Source: Bradyrhizobium sp. SRS-191
Lineage (GTDB): Bacteria; Pseudomonadota; Alphaproteobacteria; Rhizobiales; Xanthobacteraceae
Length of the DNA: 64,000 nt
Direction: 5' to 3'
Assembly (NCBI RefSeq): GCF_024586915.1
Contig: NZ_JANBVS010000014.1
Span: forward strand, 142,584-206,583
The position numbers were made by a program, and so were the translations under genes. Shown one piece after another: positions 33,522 to 43,313 of the stretch; positions within the stretch are counted from its first letter, which is position 1; each line of letters starts with the position of its first letter. The notes under the pieces are model-generated. The model worked only from the letters and a program-made list of their open reading frames with translations. It was not told where the DNA came from and made no database searches.

Positions 33522-34430
33522 ATGTCCATGCCGGCTTTGACCAATGACAGAGCGTCCAATGTTGTCCCGACTGCATCAGCGTCCTCCACGGCGTCCGTGG
33601 TGACGATGACCCCGAAGCAGGCGCCTGCCGCCGAGCGCTATGTGAAGATGGCGCGTGAGGTCGCGGTGCGCGTCGTGCCGCCGCTGATCGTGCTGGTGCT
33701 GTTCATGCTGGTCTGGGAGCTGCTGTGCCGCCGCGCCGGCTCGGCGCTGCCGCCGCCGTCGCGCGTGTTCTCTGACACTCGCGAGCTGATCTTCGATCCG
33801 TTCTTCGACCATGGCGGCATCGACAAGGGCCTGTTCTGGCATCTCGAGGCGAGCCTCCGCCGCGTCGCGATCGGCTACGCCATCGCCGCAATCGTCGGCG
33901 TCGCGCTGGGCACGCTGATCGGCCAGTCGGTGTGGGCGATGCGCGGACTCGATCCGATCTTCCAGGTGCTGCGCACGATTCCGCCGCTCGCCTGGCTGCC
34001 GCTGTCGCTCGCCGCGTTCCGCGACGGCCAGCCTTCGGCGATCTTCGTCATCTTCATCACCTCCGTGTGGCCGATCATCATCAACACCGCGGTCGGCATC
34101 CGCAACATCCCGCAGGACTATCGCAACGTCGCCGCCGTCGTGCAGCTCAATCCGCTGGAGTTCTTCGCCAAGATCATGATCCCGGCGGCCGCGCCCTACA
34201 TCTTCACGGGCTTGCGTATCGGCATCGGCCTGTCCTGGCTCGCGATCGTCGCGGCGGAGATGCTGATCGGCGGCGTCGGCATCGGCTTCTTCATCTGGGA
34301 CGCGTGGAATTCCTCGCATATCAGCGAGATCATCCTGGCGCTGTTCTATGTCGGCATCATCGGCTTCGTGCTGGACCGGCTGATCGCGGTGGTCGGCAAG
34401 ATCGTCACCCGCGGCACCGCGACGAACTGA
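33522..34430 (+). CDS. nrtB: NrtB, nitrate ABC transporter permease
   Basis: A 302-residue inner-membrane permease with about six helices and a BPD_transp_1 domain. The EAA-type loop that contacts the ATPase is in VAAVVQLNPLEFFAKIMIPAAAP (shown by its ends). ATG 33522 follows GGAG; a start 7 codons earlier is possible. It lies between nrtA and nrtC, 13 bp before nrtC. Confidence 0.92.
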   Translation: MSMPALTNDRASNVVPTASASSTASVVTMTPKQAPAAERYVKMAREVAVRVVPPLIVLVLFMLVWELLCRRAGSALPPPSRVFSDTRELIFDPFFDHGGIDKGLFWHLEASLRRVAIGYAIAAIVGVALGTLIGQSVWAMRGLDPIFQVLRTIPPLAWLPLSLAAFRDGQPSAIFVIFITSVWPIIINTAVGIRNIPQDYRNVAAVVQLNPLEFFAKIMIPAAAPYIFTGLRIGIGLSWLAIVAAEMLIGGVGIGFFIWDAWNSSHISEIILALFYVGIIGFVLDRLIAVVGKIVTRGTATN

Positions 34431-34443
34431 GAGGGATCGGATC

Positions 34444-35235
34444 ATGGCCTATCTGAAGCTCGACCACGTCGACAAGGTTTTCACCCGCGGCGCCGCGACC
34501 ACCGAGGTGCTGAAGGACATCAATCTGACGATCGAGAAGGGCGAGTACGTCTCGATCATCGGCCACTCCGGCTGCGGCAAGTCGACGATGCTCAACATCG
34601 TCGCGGGCCTCACCACCGCGACCACCGGCGGCGTGCTGCTGGAGGAGCGCGAGGTGAATTCCCCGGGCCCCGACCGCGCCGTCGTGTTCCAGAACCACAG
34701 CCTGCTGCCCTGGCTGACCGTTTATGAGAACGTCCGCCTCGGCGTCGACAAGGTGTTCGCGAGGACCAAAACCCGCGCCGAGCGCGATGCCTGGACCATG
34801 CACAATCTCAACCTCGTGCAGATGGCCCATGCCAAGGACAAGCGTCCGAACGAGATCTCCGGCGGCATGAAGCAGCGCGTCGGCATTGCGCGTGCGCTGG
34901 CCATGGAGCCGAAGGTGCTGCTGCTCGACGAGCCGTTCGGCGCGCTCGACGCGCTGACGCGCGCGCATCTGCAGGACTCGGTGATGGCGCTGCATCAGAA
35001 GCTCGGCAACACCATCCTGATGATCACCCATGATGTCGACGAGGCCGTGCTGCTGTCCGACCGCATCGTGATGATGACCAACGGTCCGAGCGCGCATATC
35101 GGCGAGGTGCTGGAGGTGGCGCTGCCGCGGCCGCGCAAGCGGCTCGATCTCGCGACCAACCCGACCTACGTGAAGTGCCGCCAGCGCGTGCTCGAATTCC
35201 TCTACGAGCGGCATCGTTTCGTCGAAGCTGCGTGA
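34444..35235 (+). CDS. nrtC: NrtC, nitrate ABC transporter ATPase
   Basis: A 263-residue ATP-binding subunit with Walker A GHSGCGKST, signature EISGGMKQRVGIARAL, Walker B VLLLDEPFGALD and the H-loop TILMITHDVDEA. It energises NrtAB-mediated nitrate import. Unlike cyanobacterial NrtC it lacks a fused NrtA-like C-terminal domain and so resembles NrtD; the name here follows Bradyrhizobium usage. ATG is preceded by AGAGGGATC. An 80-bp gap separates it from the haemoglobin gene. Confidence 0.92.
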   Translation: MAYLKLDHVDKVFTRGAATTEVLKDINLTIEKGEYVSIIGHSGCGKSTMLNIVAGLTTATTGGVLLEEREVNSPGPDRAVVFQNHSLLPWLTVYENVRLGVDKVFARTKTRAERDAWTMHNLNLVQMAHAKDKRPNEISGGMKQRVGIARALAMEPKVLLLDEPFGALDALTRAHLQDSVMALHQKLGNTILMITHDVDEAVLLSDRIVMMTNGPSAHIGEVLEVALPRPRKRLDLATNPTYVKCRQRVLEFLYERHRFVEAA

Positions 35236-35315
35236 TGATCGAAGGCGGAGGGCGGATCGAACCGCTTTCCGCCTCCGGCGACCAACGGGTTCTCGTTTCA
35301 TCAAAAGGGTTTCCC

Positions 35316-35741
35316 ATGACGCCGTCCCAGATCGCTTTGGTTCAAGACAGTTTTGCCAAGGTCGCGCCGATCTCCGATCAGGCCGCGACGATCTTCTACG
35401 ACCGCCTATTCGAGGTGGCGCCGCAGGTGCGCGCGATGTTTCCCGACGATCTCACCGGGCAGCGCAAGAAGCTGATGGCCACGCTGGCGGTCGTCGTGAA
35501 CGGCTTGTCGAACTTGCCTGCGATCCTGCCGGCGGCGAGCGCGCTGGCGAAGCGCCATGTGGACTACGGTGCAAAGCCCGAGCACTACCCGGTGGTCGGC
35601 GCCGCGCTGCTTTGGACGCTCGAGAAGGGGCTCGGCTCCGCCTGGACAGCCGAGGTCGCTGATGCCTGGACCTCGGCTTACGGCACGTTGTCGGGCTTCA
35701 TGATTTCGGAAGCCTATGGCAAGGCGCAGGCGGCGGAGTAG
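35316..35741 (+). CDS. Single-domain haemoglobin (Bjgb-like)
   Basis: A 141-residue globin of the flavohaemoglobin/Vitreoscilla type without its own reductase domain. The proximal F8 His is expected in ALAKRHVDYGAKPEHY, and the HYPVVG motif follows as in single-domain haemoglobins. In B. japonicum the equivalent Bjgb protects against nitric oxide made during nitrate assimilation and is reduced by the product of the next gene. Start ATG 35316; the frame extends into nrtC but only the globin is conserved-looking. The next gene starts 5 bp later. Confidence 0.88.
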   Translation: MTPSQIALVQDSFAKVAPISDQAATIFYDRLFEVAPQVRAMFPDDLTGQRKKLMATLAVVVNGLSNLPAILPAASALAKRHVDYGAKPEHYPVVGAALLWTLEKGLGSAWTAEVADAWTSAYGTLSGFMISEAYGKAQAAE

Positions 35742-35746
35742 GTCAA

Positions 35747-36961
35747 TTGAGTGAGCCGCTCGTCATCGTCGGTAACGGCATGGCCGCCGCGAAGCTGGTC
35801 GAGGAGCTGTCGCAAACGGCGCTCGGCCGGTATGCGATCGCCGTGATCGGCGAGGAGCCACGGCTCGCCTACAACCGCGTGCTGCTGTCGTCGGTGCTGG
35901 CCGGCGAGGCGGCGTCGCACGAGATCGAGCTCAAGCCTGCCGAATGGTGGCGTGCGCGCGGTGTCACGCTGAAATATGGCGCGCGCGTCACCGGCATCGA
36001 TGTTGGCCGCCGCGAGCTAACAATCGAGAACGACGAGAACGTGGCGTTCTCGCGCCTGGTGCTCGCCACCGGCTCGCTGCCGCTGCGGCTGCCGGTGCCC
36101 GGCAGCGATCTGCCGGGCGTTCACACGTTTCGCGACAGCCGCGATACCGACGTCTTGCTGAGCCTGGCTGCGAAGAAATCGCGCGTCGTCGTGGTCGGCG
36201 GCGGGCTGCTCGGCCTGGAAGCTGCCTATGGTCTGGCGCGCGCCGGCGCCCAGGTGACGCTGCTGCATCTGATGGACCGCCTGATGGAGCGGCAGCTCGA
36301 TGTCACAGCGGCCGCGCTGCTGAAAGTACTGGTCGAGCGCAAGGGTATCGAAGTCTTGCTGCAGGCGAGCACGGCGGCGATCCATGGCGAGGCCCTTGTC
36401 GAAAGCGTCGAGCTCGCCGATGGGCGGCGCATCGCAGCCGACGCGGTGATCTTCGCTGCCGGAATCAAGCCCAACATCGTGCTCGCCAGGGAGGCGGGGC
36501 TTGCCGTCAATCGCGGCATCGCCGTCGACGACGTCATGCAGACCTCGGCGCCCGGGATCTTCGCGCTCGGCGAATGCGCCGAGCATCGCGGGACCTGCTA
36601 CGGCCTGGTGGAGCCCGCCTATGAGCAGGCGCGGGTGCTGGCGCGGCATCTCGCCGGCCGCAAGGCGGCCTATTCCGGCAGTGTCGTGTCGACCAATCTC
36701 AAGGTATCCGGCGTTGCCGTGTTCTCGGCCGGCGACTTCATCGGCGCCGAGGGCAGCGAGGCGATCGTGCTCAACGATGTCAGGCGCGGCATCTACAAGA
36801 AGCTGGTCATCGCCGACGGGCGGCTGACCGGTGCCGTGCTGATCGGCGACACGCAGGACGCGCTCTGGTATCGCGACTTGATCCGCAGCCGTGAACCAAT
36901 TGCGTCGATCCGGACCGAGATGATGTTCGGCCGCGTGGGGACGCGGCCGAAGGCTGCGTGA
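35747..36961 (+). CDS. FAD-dependent NAD(P)H oxidoreductase (Flp-like)
   Basis: A 404-residue pyridine nucleotide-disulfide-type flavoprotein similar to the N-terminal part of NirB nitrite reductase. It has two dinucleotide folds: FAD at IVGNGMAAAKLVEELSQ and NAD(P)H at VVVGGGLLGLEAAYGLARAG. The conserved GIFALGECAEHRG holds the FAD-binding Asp/Glu. In the B. japonicum cluster the homologue (Flp) reduces both the nitrate reductase NasC and the haemoglobin. TTG is the apparent start, with GGAGTAGG upstream. The stop lies 17 bp before the nasC ATG. Confidence 0.87.
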   Translation: MSEPLVIVGNGMAAAKLVEELSQTALGRYAIAVIGEEPRLAYNRVLLSSVLAGEAASHEIELKPAEWWRARGVTLKYGARVTGIDVGRRELTIENDENVAFSRLVLATGSLPLRLPVPGSDLPGVHTFRDSRDTDVLLSLAAKKSRVVVVGGGLLGLEAAYGLARAGAQVTLLHLMDRLMERQLDVTAAALLKVLVERKGIEVLLQASTAAIHGEALVESVELADGRRIAADAVIFAAGIKPNIVLAREAGLAVNRGIAVDDVMQTSAPGIFALGECAEHRGTCYGLVEPAYEQARVLARHLAGRKAAYSGSVVSTNLKVSGVAVFSAGDFIGAEGSEAIVLNDVRRGIYKKLVIADGRLTGAVLIGDTQDALWYRDLIRSREPIASIRTEMMFGRVGTRPKAA

Positions 36962-36978
36962 AGGGGGCTCGCACGACG

Positions 36979-39672
36979 ATGACCACTGTCGATCCGAAGC
37001 TGCGCACCGTGCGTACCGCCTGTCCTTATTGCGGCGTCGGCTGCGGCGTGCTCGCGACGCCCGATGGCAGCGGCGGCGCGGCCATCTCCGGCGATCCCGC
37101 GCATCCCGCCAATCTCGGCCGTCTCTGCTCGAAGGGCTCGGCGCTCGGCGAGACGCTGGGCCTCGAGAGCCGGCTGCTCTACCCGATGGTCCGCTGCAAG
37201 CACGGCATGGAGCGGGTCGCCTGGAGCGATGCGCTCGATCACGTTGCGAACAGGCTGAAGCACATCGTCGCCCGCGACGGCGAGGACGCGGTGGCGTTCT
37301 ATCTCTCGGGCCAGATGCTGACCGAGGACTACTACGTCGCCAACAAGCTGATGAAGGGCTTTCTCGGCTCGGCCAATGTCGACACCAATTCGCGGCTGTG
37401 CATGGCGTCCTCGGTCGCCGGCCATCGCCGCGCCTTCGGCGCCGACACCGTGCCCGGCACCTATGAGGACCTCGACCAGGCCGATCTCCTGGTGTTCGTC
37501 GGCAGCAATGCCGCCTGGTGCCACCCCGTGCTCTACCAGCGCATGCTGGCGAACAAGCAGAATCGCGGCGCCAAATTCGTCGTCATCGATCCCCGCCGCA
37601 CCGATACGTCGAGCGAGGCGGATCTCTTCCTCGGCCTCAAGCCCGGCACGGATTCCGCGCTGTTCTCCGGCCTCCTGGTGCATCTCGCCGACAGCGGCGC
37701 GCTCGATCGCGACTACATCGCCGATCACACGGCTGGTTTCGACGAGACGCTGGCGCGCGCCCGCAATCTCGCCGGCAGTGCCGGCGCCACTGCGCTCGCC
37801 ACGGGCCTGTCGGAGGCCGATGTCGCGGCGTTCTTCAAGCTGTTCAGCGAGACTCCGAAGGTCGTCACCTTGTATTCCCAGGGGGTTAACCAGTCGGCGC
37901 AGGGCACCGACAAGGTCAACGCCATCATCAACTGCCATCTTGCCGCGGCACGGATCGGCAAGCCCGGCATGGGGCCGTTCTCGCTGACCGGCCAGCCCAA
38001 TGCGATGGGCGGCCGCGAGGTCGGCGGTCTCGCCAACCAGCTCGCCGCCCATATGGGCTTCACGCCGCCGGACATCGATCGTGTCAGACGCTTCTGGAAG
38101 GCCTCCGACATCGCCACCCATGAGGGCCTGAAGGCGGTCGCGATGTTCGAGGCGATCGCGCGCGGCCAGATCAAGGCGCTGTGGGTGATCGGCACCAATC
38201 CGGCGGTATCGCTGCCAGACGCCGATCTCGTACGCGCTGCGCTCAAGAAGCTCGAGCTGTTCGTCGTCTCGGAAAACGTCCGCTCCAACGACACCGTCGA
38301 TGTCGGCGCGCATGTGCTGCTGCCGGCGCAGGCGTGGGGCGAGAAGTCGGGCACCGTCACCAACTCCGAGCGCCGCATCTCACGCCAGCGCGCGTTCATG
38401 GCTCCGGCGGGCGAGGCCAAGCCCGACTGGTGGATCCTGAGCGAGGTCGGCAAGCGGCTCGGCCACGCCGCCGCCTTCAACTACACCTCAGCCGCGGACG
38501 TGTTCCGCGAGCATGCCGCGCTGTCGGCGTTCGAGAACGACGGCAGCCGCGACTTCGACATCGGTGGTCTCGCGACGCTGTCGGACGAGGAATACGACAC
38601 GATGGCGCCGGTGCAGTGGCCGGTGCGCGCGGGCAAGCCGCCGTCGCCGCGCTTCTTCGCCGACGGCGCGTTCTACACCAACGATCGCAAGGCGCGCTTC
38701 GTCGCGCCGGAGGTGCCGGCGCTGCGCGGCGAGACGACGGCGGCGCGTCCGCTGCGTCTCAACACCGGGCGCATCCGCGACCAGTGGCATACGATGACGC
38801 GCACCGGCCTCAGCCCGCGCCTCGGCGCACACCTTCCGGAGCCGTTCGTCGAGGTGCATCCGGACGACGCGCTGCGCTACGGCCTGATGCATGACGGTTT
38901 TGCCAAGGTCACGACCGAGCACGGTCAGTGCATTCTCAAGGTCGTGGTCAGCGAGCGCCAGCAGCGCGGCATGCTGTTCGCGCCGATCCATTGGAACGCG
39001 ACCAATTCCTCGCATGGCCGCGTCGGCGCGCTTGTCGCCTCGCATACCGATCCGTTCTCCGGCCAGCCCGAGGCCAAGGCGACGCCGGCCGCGATCAGCC
39101 CCTATGAATACGTGTTCCGCGGCTTCATCCTGTCGCGCACCGAGCTGACGCTGCCGCCGAACTTGTGGTGGGCGCGGGCGACAGTGCCCGGTGGCTTCGG
39201 CTATCTGTTCGCGGACAATGGCGACCTGATGCGCTGGCCTGGCTGGTTCAAGGCGCGCGCCACCGACGATGTCGCCGACTACATGGATGTCGGCGGCGGG
39301 GTCTATCGCGCCGCGTGCTTCGACCGCGACCGCATCGCCACCTCGGTGTTCGTCGGCCCCGGCCACGACGCCGGCGATTGGAACGTCGTGAAGACGATGT
39401 TCGCCGCCGATCGCCTCGACGATGAGCAGCGCCGCATGCTGCTGTCGGGACGCGCGCCGGATGGCGCCAGTGGCGGCCCGATCGTCTGCGCCTGCTTCGG
39501 CGTCGGCCGCGACACCATCTGCGACGCGATCGCGTCAGGCGCGCGCACACCCGCCGCGATCGGCGCGCAGCTCAAGGCCGGCACCAATTGCGGCTCCTGC
39601 ATCCCCGAGATGAAGCGGCTGATCGCGCAGACGCCGGCGCAGGCGGACGTGTCGGTGAAGGTGGCGAGCTAG
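36979..39672 (+). CDS. nasC: NasC, assimilatory nitrate reductase catalytic subunit
   Basis: An 897-residue cytoplasmic molybdopterin enzyme that reduces nitrate to nitrite. The N-terminal [4Fe-4S] motif is CPYCGVGCGV with the later Cys in GRLCSKGSAL. Molybdopterin-binding segments include SRLCMASSVAGHRRAFG and IDPRRTDTSSEADLFLGL. An extra C-terminal BFD-like [2Fe-2S] domain follows, with cysteines in CACFGVGRDTICDA and GTNCGSCIPEM; this form takes electrons directly from a flavoprotein partner. ATG 36979 is preferred to an overlapping GTG at 36958. Confidence 0.93.
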   Translation: MTTVDPKLRTVRTACPYCGVGCGVLATPDGSGGAAISGDPAHPANLGRLCSKGSALGETLGLESRLLYPMVRCKHGMERVAWSDALDHVANRLKHIVARDGEDAVAFYLSGQMLTEDYYVANKLMKGFLGSANVDTNSRLCMASSVAGHRRAFGADTVPGTYEDLDQADLLVFVGSNAAWCHPVLYQRMLANKQNRGAKFVVIDPRRTDTSSEADLFLGLKPGTDSALFSGLLVHLADSGALDRDYIADHTAGFDETLARARNLAGSAGATALATGLSEADVAAFFKLFSETPKVVTLYSQGVNQSAQGTDKVNAIINCHLAAARIGKPGMGPFSLTGQPNAMGGREVGGLANQLAAHMGFTPPDIDRVRRFWKASDIATHEGLKAVAMFEAIARGQIKALWVIGTNPAVSLPDADLVRAALKKLELFVVSENVRSNDTVDVGAHVLLPAQAWGEKSGTVTNSERRISRQRAFMAPAGEAKPDWWILSEVGKRLGHAAAFNYTSAADVFREHAALSAFENDGSRDFDIGGLATLSDEEYDTMAPVQWPVRAGKPPSPRFFADGAFYTNDRKARFVAPEVPALRGETTAARPLRLNTGRIRDQWHTMTRTGLSPRLGAHLPEPFVEVHPDDALRYGLMHDGFAKVTTEHGQCILKVVVSERQQRGMLFAPIHWNATNSSHGRVGALVASHTDPFSGQPEAKATPAAISPYEYVFRGFILSRTELTLPPNLWWARATVPGGFGYLFADNGDLMRWPGWFKARATDDVADYMDVGGGVYRAACFDRDRIATSVFVGPGHDAGDWNVVKTMFAADRLDDEQRRMLLSGRAPDGASGGPIVCACFGVGRDTICDAIASGARTPAAIGAQLKAGTNCGSCIPEMKRLIAQTPAQADVSVKVAS

Positions 39673-39683
39673 CCAAGCCCATC

Positions 39684-39803
39684 GTCATTCCGGGGCGAGG
39701 CCGTAAGGCCTCGAACCCGGAATCTCGAGATGGTGGAGACGAGCCGGTGCAAACCAAGCTCGAGATTCCGGGCTCGACGCCGGCGCGTCGCCCCGGAATG
39801 ACG
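39684..39803. repeat. Palindromic intergenic repeat, family B (first copy)
   Basis: Starts cgtcattccggggcgaggcc and ends cgtcgccccggaatgacg, with an inner inverted pair aatctcgaga/tcgagatt. A second copy lies at 53876. Confidence 0.85.
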
Positions 39804-39856
39804 TTCCTGGCGAGCCCCAATCGACGCCGCCCGCTGTGTCCTCTATGCTTCCTTCC

Positions 39857-40696
39857 ATGAAGCACAAGACATTCGGAACCGGCGGCGCGGGCGTGTCCGT
39901 CATCGGGCAGGGCACCTGGTATCTCGACCACGCCGATCGCAAGCGCGCCATCACGACGTTGCAGCGCGGACTCGATCGCGGCATGACGCATATCGACACC
40001 GCCGAGATGTATGGCGAGGCGGAGCTCGTGATCGCCGAAGCCATCGCCGGCCGCCGCGACGAGGTGTTCCTGGTCTCCAAGGTGCTGCCGAGCAACGCCT
40101 CGCGCAAGGGCACCATCAGCGCCTGCGAACGCTCGCTGAAGCGGCTGAAGACCGACCGGCTCGACTGCTATCTCTTGCATTGGCCGGGCTCCTATCCGCT
40201 GGAGGACACCGTCGCCGCGTTCGAGGAGCTCAAGGCCGCCGGCAAGATCGCGTCCTGGGGCGTCAGCAATTTCGACGTCGACGATCTCGACGAACTGCTG
40301 GACGTGGCCGGTGAGGGCAGGATTGCCTGCAACCAGGTCCTCTATCACCTGCAGGAACGTGCCATCGAGCATGCCGTCATCCCGTGGTGCGGCCAGCACG
40401 GTGTCGCGGTGGTGGCCTATTCCCCGTTCGGGCACGACGACTTCCCCGACCCGCACAGTCCCAGCGGCGACGTGCTGCAGCGGATCGCGCAGCAGCACAA
40501 GGCGACGCCGCGCCAGATCGCGCTCGCGTTCCTGACCCGCGCCTCCTCGCTGCTCGCGATCCCCAAGGCGTCGCGCCCGGAACATGCCGAGGAGAACGCC
40601 TTAGCCGGCGACATCGAGCTCACCGCCGCCGAGATCGCCGCGATCGATCGCGCCTTTCCGCGCGGGCCGAAGCCGCGGGGCTTGCCGATGCTGTAA
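39857..40696 (+). CDS. Aldo-keto reductase
   Basis: A 279-residue (alpha/beta)8 NADPH-dependent carbonyl reductase. The catalytic tetrad is visible: Asp and Tyr in HIDTAEMYGEAE, Lys in FLVSKVLPS and His in CYLLHWPGSYP. The NADPH-binding C-terminal part contains LAIPKASRPEHAEENA. The substrate is unknown. The start is uncertain: ATG 39857 begins the conserved core, while an ATG at 39845 is also in frame, and no good ribosome site is seen. It is flanked by a family B repeat on its left. Confidence 0.88.
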   Translation: MKHKTFGTGGAGVSVIGQGTWYLDHADRKRAITTLQRGLDRGMTHIDTAEMYGEAELVIAEAIAGRRDEVFLVSKVLPSNASRKGTISACERSLKRLKTDRLDCYLLHWPGSYPLEDTVAAFEELKAAGKIASWGVSNFDVDDLDELLDVAGEGRIACNQVLYHLQERAIEHAVIPWCGQHGVAVVAYSPFGHDDFPDPHSPSGDVLQRIAQQHKATPRQIALAFLTRASSLLAIPKASRPEHAEENALAGDIELTAAEIAAIDRAFPRGPKPRGLPML

Positions 40697-40846
40697 TGCA
40701 GCATCACGGAGTATTACGGAGTTTTGCTAACGCGACGCGATGAGCGCATAGATGCTGCCCGCTTTCAACGGGTTGTCCCGGCCGCGTGATTGGCGTTTTG
40801 TCGCCTCTCACCGAATCGTGCCGCCTCTCAACATCCGAGTTCGACC

Positions 40847-41845
40847 GTGACCCCGCCCCCGAGTGCGGCAGCCGCCGCGCGACTCGACGACGTGCCGACA
40901 CAAGTACAGCCGAAGCCGACCACCGCGCGCAAGCGCGCTCCGGCGCGGGCCGACCGGCCGTTCCGCGGCATCGCGCTGATCCTGCTGTCGACCGTGTTCC
41001 TCGGCACCTCGGACGTCACGGCGAAATATCTCTCCAAGACGTTGCCCTCGATCGAGATCACCTGGATCCGCTTCGTCGTGTTCGCGCTGATCATGATGCC
41101 GGCGATGATCCCGGGCTCGCCGCTGTTTGCGATGCGCACCGAACGGGTCAAGTTCCATCTGCTGCGCGGCGTCGCGCTGCTCGGCTCCTCCATCATGTTC
41201 ATCTCCGGCCTGCGCTATCTGCCGATCGCCGAGGCCTCGGCCACCGGCTTCGTCGCGCCGCTGTTCGTGACCGCGCTGTCGATCGTCTTCCTCAGCGAGA
41301 AGGTCGGCCTGCGCCGCTGGATCGCGACCGCGGTCGGCCTGTTCGGCGTGCTGGTCATTCTGCGCCCCGGCACCGGCGCCTTCCATCTCGCCGCGCTGTT
41401 CCCGATTGCGTCCGCCTTCGCGTGGGCCTGCACTCTGATCATGACGCGCATGATGAGCGGCCGCGAGCACGCCATCACCATCATGACCTATTCGTCGATC
41501 GCCGGCGTCTGCCTGCTCTCGGCCATGGTGCCGTTCGTCTGGACAACGCCGTCCTGGCAGGACATCGGCTTCGGCGTGCTGGTCGGCGTCGCCTCGACCA
41601 TGGGGCAGTGGATCGTCGTGCTCGCCTTCCGATACGCCGATGCCTCGGTGCTGGCGCCGTTCTCCTACACCCAGCTGCTCTGGGTCAGCATCCTCGGCTT
41701 CCTGGTGTTCGGCGAACTGCCGGATGTCTGGACCATCGTCGGCGCCGCCTTCATCGTTTCCAGCGGCCTCTACACCGCCCACCGCGAGCGCGTCCGCCGC
41801 TCGCAACTGCTGCAGGTCGCCGGCGAAAGCTCGCCGAATCCGTGA
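40847..41845 (+). CDS. EamA-family (DMT) membrane exporter
   Basis: A 332-residue protein with about 10 helices forming two EamA repeats: the first from IALILLSTVFLGTSDVTAKY and the second after SGREHAITIMTYSS. Members of this drug/metabolite transporter family export amino acids, purines or sugars; the substrate is unknown. The N-terminal 50 residues are Ala/Pro-rich and cytoplasmic. The start is uncertain: the GTG at 40847 is used, and an upstream TTG at 40790 is in frame. No operon partner is evident. Confidence 0.85.
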   Translation: MTPPPSAAAAARLDDVPTQVQPKPTTARKRAPARADRPFRGIALILLSTVFLGTSDVTAKYLSKTLPSIEITWIRFVVFALIMMPAMIPGSPLFAMRTERVKFHLLRGVALLGSSIMFISGLRYLPIAEASATGFVAPLFVTALSIVFLSEKVGLRRWIATAVGLFGVLVILRPGTGAFHLAALFPIASAFAWACTLIMTRMMSGREHAITIMTYSSIAGVCLLSAMVPFVWTTPSWQDIGFGVLVGVASTMGQWIVVLAFRYADASVLAPFSYTQLLWVSILGFLVFGELPDVWTIVGAAFIVSSGLYTAHRERVRRSQLLQVAGESSPNP

Positions 41846-41961
41846 GCGGCGTTCCGTCGCTCGGCTCCGCCGCAGAATGAGACTGTGCGCGGCTTGGAGC
41901 CGGCGCGCGCTGGTGCTAGGTGTGCCCCCGAGCAATAACAACAACAGGGGAGCACGCCGCC

Positions 41962-43134
41962 ATGATCACGTTGACGCCCGAGACCGTCCTGCCTGACGAC
42001 GGCGCCAGCGGAACGCTGGTCGGCCGTATCTGGCGCCCCGATGTCGACGGTCCGGCCGTGGTCGCTGTGCGCGAAGACGGCGTGTTCGATGTGACCTCGG
42101 CTTTCCCCACCGTCACGGCGCTGTGCGAGCACGATGATCCGGCCGCCGCCTTGCGTGCCATGAAAGGCGAGCGCATCGGCGATCTCGCCGCCATCCTCGC
42201 CAATACGCCGCCCGATCGCCGCAATCCCGCAAAACCCTGGCTGCTCGCGCCCGTCGATCTGCAGGTCCTCAAAGCCGCCGGCGTCACCTTCGCGATCTCG
42301 ATGCTGGAGCGCGTCATCGAGGAGCGCGCGCGCGGCAACCCGGCCTCGGCGGACGCGATCCGACAGGAGGTGGTGCGGCTGGTCGGCGACGATTTTTCCA
42401 AGCTCAAGCCGGGCTCGGAGCAGGCGATGCACCTCAAGCAGGTGCTGATCGAGCAGAACGCCTGGAGCCAGTATCTCGAGGTCGGCATCGGTCCCGATGC
42501 CGAGGTCTTCACCAAGGCGCCGACCCTGTCGTCGGTCGGCACCGGCATGGATGCCGGGCTGCATCCGAAGTCGACCTGGAACAATCCGGAGCCGGAGGTC
42601 GTGCTGGTGGTGTCCAGCCGCGGCGCCATCGTCGGCGCGACGCTCGGCAACGACGTCAATCTGCGCGACTTCGAGGGCCGCTCGGCGCTGCTGCTGTCGA
42701 AGGCCAAGGACAACAACGCGTCCTGCGCCATCGGCCCGCTGCTGCGCCTGTTCGACAAGAGCTTTGGGCTCGACGACGTCAGGAAGATGGACGTCGCCTT
42801 GACCGTGACCGGCAGCGACGGCTTCGAGCTCGATGGGCATTCGTCGATCTCGAAGATCAGCCGCGACCCGACCGATCTCGTCGCCCAGACCATCGGTGCC
42901 GTGCATCAATATCCCGACGGCTTCGCGCTGTTCCTCGGCACGATGTTCGCCCCCGTGAAGGACCGCGACGCGCCGGGGCAGGGTTTTACGCACAAGCGCG
43001 ACGACATCGTCACCATCTCCGCCCCGCAACTCGGCCGCCTCGTCAACCGCATGCGCAACAGCGACGAATGCGAACCGTGGACGTTCGGTGTGGGCGCGCT
43101 GATGCGCAGCCTGGCGAGGCGGAAGCTGATCTGA
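41962..43134 (+). CDS. Fumarylacetoacetate-hydrolase family protein
   Basis: A 390-residue cytoplasmic enzyme of the FAH family, which breaks C-C bonds or dehydrates 2-keto-3-deoxy acids using a divalent metal. Conserved segments are HPKSTWNNPEPEVVLVV and GNDVNLRDFEGRSALLLSKA, where the metal-binding acid residues lie. The same layout is found in 2-keto-3-deoxy-pentonate dehydratases of sugar-acid oxidation, which is an attractive but unproven role. The ATG follows GGGGAG; a start 14 codons earlier exists in frame but is less likely. A family A repeat follows. Confidence 0.82.
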   Translation: MITLTPETVLPDDGASGTLVGRIWRPDVDGPAVVAVREDGVFDVTSAFPTVTALCEHDDPAAALRAMKGERIGDLAAILANTPPDRRNPAKPWLLAPVDLQVLKAAGVTFAISMLERVIEERARGNPASADAIRQEVVRLVGDDFSKLKPGSEQAMHLKQVLIEQNAWSQYLEVGIGPDAEVFTKAPTLSSVGTGMDAGLHPKSTWNNPEPEVVLVVSSRGAIVGATLGNDVNLRDFEGRSALLLSKAKDNNASCAIGPLLRLFDKSFGLDDVRKMDVALTVTGSDGFELDGHSSISKISRDPTDLVAQTIGAVHQYPDGFALFLGTMFAPVKDRDAPGQGFTHKRDDIVTISAPQLGRLVNRMRNSDECEPWTFGVGALMRSLARRKLI

Positions 43135-43154
43135 GGGATGTTTCTTGGTACTCC

Positions 43155-43238
43155 GTCATGCCCGGGCTTGTCCCGGGCATCCACGCTTATCCGCGTATGC
43201 TGAACGACGTGGATGGCCGGGACAAGCCCGGCCATGAC
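43155..43238. repeat. Palindromic intergenic repeat, family A (second copy)
   Basis: gtcatgcccgggcttgtccc at the left and gacaagcccggccatgac at the right, inverted arms of the same element as at 21823. Fills the gap between the FAH-family and reductase genes. Confidence 0.85.
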
Positions 43239-43313
43239 GACGTTGAGACGGACGAGGACTAATCTGCTGTCCTCTCATGCGGCTGACTTTTTGCAGATAC
43301 CAGGCCGCAGTTC

